Source: Paracoccaceae bacterium (GTDB lineage Bacteria > Pseudomonadota > Alphaproteobacteria > Rhodobacterales > Rhodobacteraceae). From it: DNA of 64,000 bases. Where the stretch lies: the NCBI GenBank assembly GCA_019911965.1, contig JAIOJF010000038.1, positions 159,233 to 223,232 on the forward strand, written 5' to 3'. The position numbers and the translations under genes are program-made. Shown here piece after piece: positions 29,801 through 37,300 of this stretch. The notes under the pieces were generated by a model. It was not told the origin of the DNA, searched no databases, and saw nothing but the letters and a program-made list of their open reading frames with translations. The first letter of the stretch is position 1; each line of letters opens with the position of its first letter.

Positions 29801-32800
29801 GGGCGCGAGGGCTATGACCGCCTGATCCAGGATTTGCAGGCCCGGGGCTGTGCGCCCGACCGGGTGGTGTCGTTCTGGCTGGCCACCGGCGCGGACGGGT
29901 ATCGCCCCGGCTCGAACCCGTTCCATCGCAATCAGGAGCAGGGCTTTTACAGCCTGTTGTTCCTCGCACAGGCCATCGCGGCGGAAAACCTGCCGAAACC
30001 GATCCACCTGACGGCGATCACCACCGGCATGGTGCAGGTCCGCGCCGAGGCGCTGCCGCATCCCGAAAAGGCAACGATCCTCGGCCCGCTCGGGGTCATC
30101 CCGCAGGAATTGCCGGGCATCACCTGCGCGGCGCTGGATATCGAACTGCCCGAGGCCGCCCCGAAACGCGCCTTCGCCCGGCGCGATGTAGCGGCGCGTG
30201 ATCTGCCGCAGGATCTGGTTGACCGGGTGCTTGAGGACCTCTTGTCGCCGCCTGCCAACTGCGTTGCCGCCTTCCGGGGGGAAAAGCGGTTTGAACGGGG
30301 CTATCGCCGCGCGCCGCTGGCCCCGGTGGCCGACGATCTGCCGGTCTGGCGCAAGCAGGGTGTCTACCTGATCACCGGCGGCTTTGGCGGTATCGGGCTG
30401 ACACTGGCGGAAGACATGATCGCCCGCGCCGATGCCCGCGTGATCCTGCTGTCACGCGACGGCCTGCCGCCGCGCGAAGACTGGGACGCCCATATCCGCC
30501 ACCACGGCCCGTTCGAGCGGACCTCGCAGCGTATCGCGCGCATCCGGCGGCTGGAACAGGCGGGCGGCAAGGTGCTGGTGCTGGCCGCCGATGTCAGCAA
30601 TATCGAGGATATGCGCGCCGCACTGGCCCGCGCCGACAAGGCGTTCGGGGCGATCAACGGCGTGATCCATGCCGCCGGGGTGATTGATGACGGCCCGCTG
30701 CTGGCCAAGGGGCCGGGCGGGATCGAGGATGTGTTTACCCCCAAAATCCATGGCACCCAGGTGCTGGACCAGTTGTTCCCCGATGGCAGCCTGGACTGGC
30801 TGGTGCTGTTCTCGTCGTCCAGCACGGTGACAACGCCTGCCGGGCAGGTCGATTACATCGCCGCCAATGCCTATCTGAACGCCTTTGCCCGCAGCCGTGC
30901 AGGCGGCGTAACAAAGGTCCTGGCGCTGAACTGGGGCGTGTGGAACGAGGTTGGCATGGCCGCCGAGGCGATGGCGGCCCGCACCGGAGCGGTTGCGCCC
31001 GGCGTGTTCGAGCCGACCAGCCAGCCGCTGCTGGACAGGGCCGGCTTCGACCGGAACGGCCATCGCCTGTTCACGACCGATCTGAACGCCGCAGAGCTAT
31101 GGCTGCTGGACGAACACCGCACCACAAGCGGCGAGGCGATCCTGCCCGGCACCGGCTATCTGGAACTGGCCGCCGAGGCGCTGGCCGCCCAGGGCGAGAC
31201 CGCGCCGTTTGAAATCCGCGATCTGTTGTTCCTCAGGCCCCTGCATGTCGGCGATGGCGAGAGCCGCGAGATGCGGCTGCGCCTGAAGCGCAGCGATGCC
31301 GGGTATGATGTGGAATGGTTGAGCGAAACAAGCTCGGCCGGGCGCAAGGCCTATCAGCTTCACGCCCAGGCGGTGCTTGCGCCGCTGGACGGCGATCAGC
31401 CGGAGCGTCTTGATCTGGCCGCCGCCAGGGCCCGCTGCCCCGGTCCGGCGGCGCGTGCGGGCGAAACTGCGCTTGCCACCGCGCAAGAGGCGCATCTGGC
31501 TTTCGGGCCGCGCTGGCAGGTGCTGCGTGAAACGGCACTGGGCAAGGGCGAAGGCATCGCACGCCTGACGCTGCCCCTGCATCTGCGCGGCGATCTGGCG
31601 GCGGGTTATTCCCTCCATCCCGGTCTGCTGGATATCGCAACCGGCTGGGCGATGGCGCTGATCGACGGCTACAGCCCGGAAGCCTTGTGGGTGCCGATGT
31701 CCTATCGCGCGGTGCGGCTTTATCGTGCGCTGCCAGCCGATATCACCTCGTGGGTGCGTAATGCCGGGCCGAACCGGGCCAGTGGCGGTGTCGCCGTGTT
31801 CGACGTGACGATCACCGATGCCGACGGCAATGTCTGTGTCGAGGTCGAGGGTTTTTCCATCAAGCGGCTGGATCAGGCAAACGCCTTCGCCAAGGCCCCG
31901 CCGCCGCTGCCCGCAGAACTGGAGTTTGACGACAAGGCCAGTGGCGCGGGTCAGCCCTTGTCGGCGGTGGAGCAGCGGCTGCATTACAATATTTCGCAAG
32001 GCATCCAGCCGTCCGAGGGGGCCGAGGCCTTCGCGCGGGCGCTGGCCAGCGGGGTGCCGGAAATGGTGGTCTCGTCGCTCGATCTCGATCTTCTGGCGGC
32101 GCAGGCACGGGCCGCGAACCGCGATACCGGCGCGGGCGCGCAGAAATTCGAGCGCCCGGCTCTGGACTCCGATTATGCCGCGCCGACCAATGATATCGAA
32201 CGCGTCCTGGCCGGGTTCTGGCAGGAATTGCTGGGCATTGAACAGGTCGGCATTCACGACAGCTTCTTCGATCTGGGCGGCCATTCGCTGATCGCGGTGC
32301 GACTGTTCGCGATGGTGCGCAAGGCCTACCGCATCGAATTTCCGATCTCGGTCCTGTTCGAGGCCCCGACCATCGCAGCCTGTGCGGCGATGATTGTGGA
32401 ACGCGGCGTCGAGGCCGGGCCGGGCGCAACCGGCAAGGCCGAAAAGCGCAAGCAGGCCAGGCCGAAGCGTCGTTTCACCCATCTGGTTGCCATGCATGAG
32501 GGAGAGGGCGGGCCGAAGCCGCCATTCTTCCTGGTCGCCGGCATGTTCGGCAATGTGCTGAACCTGCGGCATCTGGCGCATCTTCTGGGCACCGACCGGC
32601 CGTTCTACGGGCTGCAGGCGCGCGGGCTTTACGGCGAGGAACAGCCGCACCGCTCGATGGTCGAGGCGGCGCGCGACTATATCGCCGAAATGCGCGTGGT
32701 GCAGCCGAAGGGGCCGTATTTCCTCGGCGGATTTTCCGGCGGCGGCATTACGGCCTACGAGATCGCGCAGCAACTGGAACAGGCAGGCGAAAGCGTGGCG

Positions 32801-33340
32801 ATGCTGGCGATGCTGGATTCGCCATTGCCGGTGCGCCGTCCGCTCCGCCTGCCGGACCGGCTGCTGATCAAGGCGCAGGAAATCCGCCAGCGTGGCCCGG
32901 GCTATATCGGCATGTGGCTGAACAACCGCATCCGCTGGGAACTGGCGAAGGTCCGGGGCAATCAGCCGATCGGTACCGCGAATGACGAAACCAGCTTCCA
33001 TAACGAGGCGATCGAGGCGGCTTTCCTGCATGCCGCCAGCCAATACGCGCCGCGCCCCTGGGACGGGCCGCTGACCTTGTTCCGCCCGCCAATGGCCGGG
33101 CAATGGCAGGTGTCGAACGGGCAATTGGTGAACAGCGAACGCGCCTATGTGCTGCACGACAACGACTGGTCGCAATTCGTGCCGGGCATGAAGGTGGTCG
33201 AGGTGCCGGGGGATCACGATTCGATGGTGCTGGAACCCAATGTGCGGGTGCTGGCGAGGCGGATGCAGAGCGCGATTCACGAGGCCGAAGCCCGTATCGC
33301 CCGCAATACCCGCCCGCCCATGATCGAAGCGGCGGAGTGA
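26813..33340 (+). CDS. Type I polyketide synthase, KS-AT-KR-DH-ACP-TE
   Basis: The 2,175-residue megasynthase has these domains in order. KS (about 22-450) has Cys194, His330 and His370. AT (about 545-840) has GHSMGE with Ser643 and a specificity segment IAAH at 739-742 that is neither the malonyl (HAFH) nor the methylmalonyl (YASH) standard. A structural KR half (about 920-1170) is followed by catalytic KR (about 1180-1380; NADPH loop GGFGGIG, Tyr1348, Asn1352). DH (about 1405-1690) has His1435 in LDEHRTTSGEAILPG and Asp1607 in LHPGLLDI. ACP (about 1790-1865) carries pantetheine on Ser1825, and TE (about 1900-2150) has Ser1975, Asp2002 and His2135. One round would extend, reduce, dehydrate and release an enoyl product. 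The DH lies after the KR, not before it as in most modular PKSs. Confidence 0.95.
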   Translation: MSEGRVLQDEARTEAAAIGENDIAIVGMAAHLPGAADIAEFWDNLKGGIESIRRLSEAELLAAGESPARMRHPNFVPAAAPLDGFDEFDAEFFGFSPKEAAILDPQHRQFLETAWEALENAGHLPEHFNGAIGAYGGCGMGSYFYFNICSNPDLVAETGMFLLRHTGNDKDFLTTRLSHVLDLKGPSVAVQTACSTSLVAIHYACQSLLSGECDMALAGGVTIELPQGRGYVFEDGEILSPDGHCHAFDHRAQGTVFGSGAGVVALRRLADAMADGDHIWAVIKGTAINNDGAAKAGYLAPSVDGQAAAIAEAHAVAGVSADTIDYVECHGTGTYLGDPIEVAALTEAFGETTDAKGFCRIGSVKTNIGHLDTAAGVASVIKTALALTHRQIPATLNYEAPNPSIDFSDSPFRVNDRLYDWRTRKGPRRAGVNSLGVGGTNAHAVLEEAPMRPASEDSDWPHHVITLSGRSKAALDANAARLAAHLRAHPEQNLADIAWTLKHGRRAFEKRRVLVASSHAQAADLLDSNDPRRVFNHISVGDNGDVVFMFPGGGAQYAGMARDLYETEPEFREWMDRGLDHLQTKLDYDIRAIWLPEPGTEDKATERLKQPSVQLPLIMITEYALARLWMSWGVQPAALVGHSMGENTAACLAGVMTFEDCIGLVLLRGQLFDTVPAGGMLSVPLSVAALTPLLADDLDIAAVNAPDLTVVSGPQAALDAFAARLAGDGIECQRIRIDIAAHSRMLEPILERFGDYLRNIRLLPPEIPILSNRSGNILSDAEATSPDYWVRHLRGTVRFADCIAALADRPQRVFLEVGPGKALASLVQAQGNIAAQRVLGSLRHPDDDIADDVYFMETLGRLDATGISIDWDQIWGEARRLRVPLPTYAFQRARYFIEPGQAQNVATAEIPVKLADIADWGNLPVWRKRPAGFDLWAEGGVAGAARHTWLMLLDDGGLGDAVAARLREAGHDVIGVRAGDRYAHAGEDGYVLAPERGREGYDRLIQDLQARGCAPDRVVSFWLATGADGYRPGSNPFHRNQEQGFYSLLFLAQAIAAENLPKPIHLTAITTGMVQVRAEALPHPEKATILGPLGVIPQELPGITCAALDIELPEAAPKRAFARRDVAARDLPQDLVDRVLEDLLSPPANCVAAFRGEKRFERGYRRAPLAPVADDLPVWRKQGVYLITGGFGGIGLTLAEDMIARADARVILLSRDGLPPREDWDAHIRHHGPFERTSQRIARIRRLEQAGGKVLVLAADVSNIEDMRAALARADKAFGAINGVIHAAGVIDDGPLLAKGPGGIEDVFTPKIHGTQVLDQLFPDGSLDWLVLFSSSSTVTTPAGQVDYIAANAYLNAFARSRAGGVTKVLALNWGVWNEVGMAAEAMAARTGAVAPGVFEPTSQPLLDRAGFDRNGHRLFTTDLNAAELWLLDEHRTTSGEAILPGTGYLELAAEALAAQGETAPFEIRDLLFLRPLHVGDGESREMRLRLKRSDAGYDVEWLSETSSAGRKAYQLHAQAVLAPLDGDQPERLDLAAARARCPGPAARAGETALATAQEAHLAFGPRWQVLRETALGKGEGIARLTLPLHLRGDLAAGYSLHPGLLDIATGWAMALIDGYSPEALWVPMSYRAVRLYRALPADITSWVRNAGPNRASGGVAVFDVTITDADGNVCVEVEGFSIKRLDQANAFAKAPPPLPAELEFDDKASGAGQPLSAVEQRLHYNISQGIQPSEGAEAFARALASGVPEMVVSSLDLDLLAAQARAANRDTGAGAQKFERPALDSDYAAPTNDIERVLAGFWQELLGIEQVGIHDSFFDLGGHSLIAVRLFAMVRKAYRIEFPISVLFEAPTIAACAAMIVERGVEAGPGATGKAEKRKQARPKRRFTHLVAMHEGEGGPKPPFFLVAGMFGNVLNLRHLAHLLGTDRPFYGLQARGLYGEEQPHRSMVEAARDYIAEMRVVQPKGPYFLGGFSGGGITAYEIAQQLEQAGESVAMLAMLDSPLPVRRPLRLPDRLLIKAQEIRQRGPGYIGMWLNNRIRWELAKVRGNQPIGTANDETSFHNEAIEAAFLHAASQYAPRPWDGPLTLFRPPMAGQWQVSNGQLVNSERAYVLHDNDWSQFVPGMKVVEVPGDHDSMVLEPNVRVLARRMQSAIHEAEARIARNTRPPMIEAAE

Positions 33341-33344
33341 TCTG

Positions 33345-34388
33345 ATGCCTCAGCCAACCCTCCTGACCGTCCTGTTGAACTACCGCACCGCCGCGATGAC
33401 GCTGAAATCCGCCGAAGCGGCTTTGGTGGCGATGGACGGCATGGCGGGCGAACTGGTGATCGTGGACAACGCATCCGGCGACGGCTCGTTCGAGACGCTG
33501 CTGGCCGAGGCGGGCGCGCGCGGCTGGCTGGCGCAAGGCAGGGTCCGGGTGCTGCAATCGGGGCATAATGGCGGCTTCGGGGCGGGCAACAATTTCGGTA
33601 TCCGCGCCGGGCTGTCGGATGGCGGCAGGCCGGATTACATCTATATCCTGAACTCCGATGCCTTCCCCGAGCCGGATGCGATCCGCGCCCTCTGCGACTA
33701 TCTGCAAGCCCACCCTGAGGTCGGCTTCGCAGGCTCCTACATCTACGGCCCCGAGGACGGCCCGCATCTGACCGCGTTCCGCTTTCCGACCATTGCCGGG
33801 GAACTTGAAGGGCAGGCGCGGTTCGGCCCGATCAGCCGTTTGCTGAAACGCTCCATCGTGCCGCTGGCAATTCCCGCGGCCACAAGCCGGGTGGATTGGC
33901 TGGCCGGTGCCAGCCTGATGATGCGCCGCTCAGTGCTGGACAAGATCGGCCTGTTTGACGAGGCGTTCTTTCTTTATTTCGAGGAAACCGATCTCTGCCT
34001 TCGCGCCGCACGCGCCGGCTGGGCCACGGTTTACGTGTGTGAAAGCCGGGTGGCGCATATCGGTGGCGTGTCCACCGGCATGAAGCGATGGACCCGCGTG
34101 CCGGATTACTGGCTGCAATCGCGCAGCCATTATTTCCGCAAGAACCACGGGCCGGTTTACGCCGCGGGCGCCGCCTGCGCGCATGTCGCAGGGGCGCTGC
34201 TCTGGCGTGTGCGCGTGGTGCTGCAAGGCAAGCCGCGGAATGACCCGCCGCATTACCTGCTGGATTTCCTGACCCATTCCATCCGCAACGCCCTGACCGG
34301 ATTTGGGCCGACCTTGCGGATCAATCGCGCAGGTCCCCGCCTGCCGTACCAAACCGTGCCCAAATCCCCTGATCGGAGAAAATCATGA
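33345..34388 (+). CDS. Glycosyltransferase family 2 (rhamnosyltransferase-like)
   Basis: The 347-residue GT-A enzyme resembles WbbL-type rhamnosyltransferases: VLLNYRTAAMTLKS at the N terminus, NNFGIRAGLSDGG, then the metal/nucleotide region YILNSDAFPEPD near residue 105, and LYFEETDLCLRAARAG near residue 215. It lies four bases after the PKS stop, with a GGAG ribosome binding site, and overlaps the NRPS start by ATGA. Its position inside the metabolite operon implies that the PKS/NRPS product, or the chain that carries it, is glycosylated. Confidence 0.92.
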   Translation: MPQPTLLTVLLNYRTAAMTLKSAEAALVAMDGMAGELVIVDNASGDGSFETLLAEAGARGWLAQGRVRVLQSGHNGGFGAGNNFGIRAGLSDGGRPDYIYILNSDAFPEPDAIRALCDYLQAHPEVGFAGSYIYGPEDGPHLTAFRFPTIAGELEGQARFGPISRLLKRSIVPLAIPAATSRVDWLAGASLMMRRSVLDKIGLFDEAFFLYFEETDLCLRAARAGWATVYVCESRVAHIGGVSTGMKRWTRVPDYWLQSRSHYFRKNHGPVYAAGAACAHVAGALLWRVRVVLQGKPRNDPPHYLLDFLTHSIRNALTGFGPTLRINRAGPRLPYQTVPKSPDRRKS

Positions 34389-37300
34389 CTGAATTTTCAT
34401 CTGCAATAATCGGCAACGGATCGCTTCTGATCCAGTGCAGCGAAATCCTGCTGGAGCGTGGCCACGCCGTTTCGGCCATTGTCACCGATAACAGGGATAT
34501 TGCCCGCTGGGCGGCGGATCGGGGCCTGCGAACGGAAGCGATGGGCGATGATATCGCTTCACGCCTCGGCGATTGCGAATTTGACTGGCTGTTCAGCATC
34601 GCCAACCTGAATCTACTGCCGGATGATCTGATCGCCCGTGCCAAAAAAGGTGCGATCAATTTCCATGACGGCCCGTTGCCGCGCTATGCCGGGCTGAACG
34701 CGCCGGTCTGGGCGTTGCTGGCGGGCGAGGCGCAGCATGGCGTGACCTGGCACATGATCGAGGGCGGCATTGATGAGGGCGATATCGTCAGCCAGAGGAT
34801 TTTCGATATTGCACCGGGTGAAACCGCGCTGACGCTGAATACCAGGGCCTACGAGACCGCGATTGCCAGCTTTGCGCCGCTGGTCGACGATCTGGCCGGG
34901 GCCGGGGCGAAGCGGGTGAAACAGGACCTGTCCCAGCGCAGCTACTGCGCCCGCGATGACCGCCCCGGGGCGGCTGCGCGTCTGGATTTCTCGCAGAGTG
35001 CCGCCGATATCACCCGGCTGGTCCGTGCGCTCGATCACGGCGATTACTGGAACCCGCTGACTGCGCCGAAGATCAGGGCCGGTCGTGAAATCTGGCTGGT
35101 GGGTGCGGCAAATCCGGTGGACGGCGAGGCCACCACGATCGGCACCGTTCTGGACGTGACCGACGAGACGCTGGTGGTTGCGGTGGGCGATGGCGCGGTG
35201 GCGTTGTCGCGGTTCCGCGATCAGACGGGTGCGGCGGCAGAACCGCGCCAGATCGCCGCCAAGGGCGATGTCCTGCCGATGCTGGATGCGGATGCGGTGG
35301 CAGACCTGAGCGAAGCGATGGCCAGGGCCGCAAGGGCGGATGCCTATACGCGCAAGCATCTTGCCGGGTTTGCGCCGGTTGCCCTGCCGCTGGCCAAATC
35401 CGGCAATGTCCCGGATTACCGCCAGCGCAAGCTGACATCGCTTGCCAGATTCGATGCCGGACAGGCCGCTGGCGTGATCGCTGCCTGGCTGGCTCGGTTG
35501 GCCGATGGTGACAGGATCGACCTCGCGCTGCGGACGGCGGATCGCATCCCTGAAATCGCCGCGCCGTACCTGACGGATTGGTCGCCGGTGCGATTCGAGG
35601 CCGGCACTGCAAGCTGCGCGAAGGCAATGGAGGCGTTCGCCGCCAACATGGCAAAGGCCCGCAAGGCCGGTCCCTGGGCGCGCGATCTGATCGCGCGTGA
35701 TCCCGCATTGTCTGCCCCCGTGATGCCCGATGTCGGGCTGAGCGAGGCCGAAGATGCCGCGCCGATCCAGGGCACCTGCCTGACATTCGGTCTGACCGGT
35801 GGCGAGGTGGTGCTGCACTACGATGCCAACCGCCTGTCGGAGGCTGATCTCGATATCCTGCTGGCGCGGCTCGATCTGGTCGCCGCGGCGCTGGCTGCTG
35901 ACGCCGCGAATGCGCCGCTGGCCGATCTGCCGATCCTGCCTGAGTCCGAGCGTGAAAAGGTGCTGCATGGCTGGAACGCCACGCAAGCGGAATACGACCG
36001 CAGCGCCTGCATCCACACCCTGTTCGCGCATCAGGCCGCCCTGCGGGGTGACGATACCGCGCTGGTCTTCGAAGCGGAAACGCTGAGCTATGGCGAATTG
36101 AACGCGCTGGCCAATCAGGCGGCCTCGGTGCTGGTGGAGATGGGCGTGAAGCCCGGCACGCTGGTCGGGCTGTACACGCCCAGATCGCTGGAAATGATGA
36201 TCGGCGCGCTGGCGATCCTGAAGGCGGGCGGGGCTTACGTTCCGCTCGACCCGGCCTATCCCGATGAGCGCATCGCGCATTACATCGCCGATAGCGGCCT
36301 GAAAGTGATCGTCACGGTGTCCGACATTGCCGGTGATCTGCCGGAGCATGGGGCAGAGGTGCTGGAGATTGACAGCGATCCGCGCCTGCCCGATGCCCCG
36401 GAAAGTGATTTCGACAGCGGCGTCACCGCCGCCGATCTGGCCTATCTGATCTACACGTCAGGCTCCACCGGCACCCCCAAAGGCGTGATGGTGGAACATC
36501 GCAACGTCGCCAATTTCTTCGCGGGCATGGATCAGAAGATCGACCATGAAAAGGGCGGCGTCTGGATGGCGGTTACGTCGCTCTCGTTCGACATTTCGGT
36601 GCTGGAACTGTTCTACACGCTGGCGCGCGGCTTCAAGGTGGTGCTGGCGGGCGATGACATGGCCGCCAACCTGTCGTCGGGCCGGGTGATCGGATCGGGC
36701 GGCGAGATGGATTTCAGCCTGTATTTCTGGGGCAACGACGATGGCCCGGGACCGAAGAAATACGAGCTTCTGCTGGAAGGCGCGAAATTCGCCGACAAGC
36801 ACGGCTTCACCGCAATCTACACACCCGAGCGGCATTTCCATGCTTTTGGCGGACCATACCCGAACCCCTCGGTAACAGGTGCTGCCGTTGCGGCGGTGAC
36901 CAAGAACCTGTCCGTGCGCGCCGGGTCCTGCGTCACACCCCTGCATCATACCGCGCGGGTGGCCGAGGAATGGGCGGTGATCGACAACCTGACCAATGGC
37001 CGCGCCGGTCTGGCGGTGGCCAGCGGCTGGCAGCCGGATGATTTCGTGCTGATGCCGCAGAATTCGCCGCCCGACAACCGGCAGGCGATGTTCGCGGCCA
37101 TCGAGGATTTGCGTAAATTGTGGCGCGGCGAGGCGGTGGAGTTCCCGAAAAAGGACGGCTCAATGCACGCCGTCATCACCCAGCCAAGGCCGGTTTCCAA
37201 GGAATTGCCGATCTGGGTGACAATCGCCGGCAATCCCGACACCTGGCGCGAAGCCGGCGAGATCGGCGCCCATGTGCTGACGCACCTTCTGGGCCAGTCG

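Noticed and set aside
31097..33280. 727-codon frame antisense to the PKS
   Set aside because: His/Arg/Gln-rich shadow typical of high-GC antisense frames; the sense strand encodes DH, ACP and TE motifs.
34613..36349. 578-codon frame antisense to the NRPS-like gene
   Set aside because: Arg/His/Gln-rich composition with no recognisable domain.
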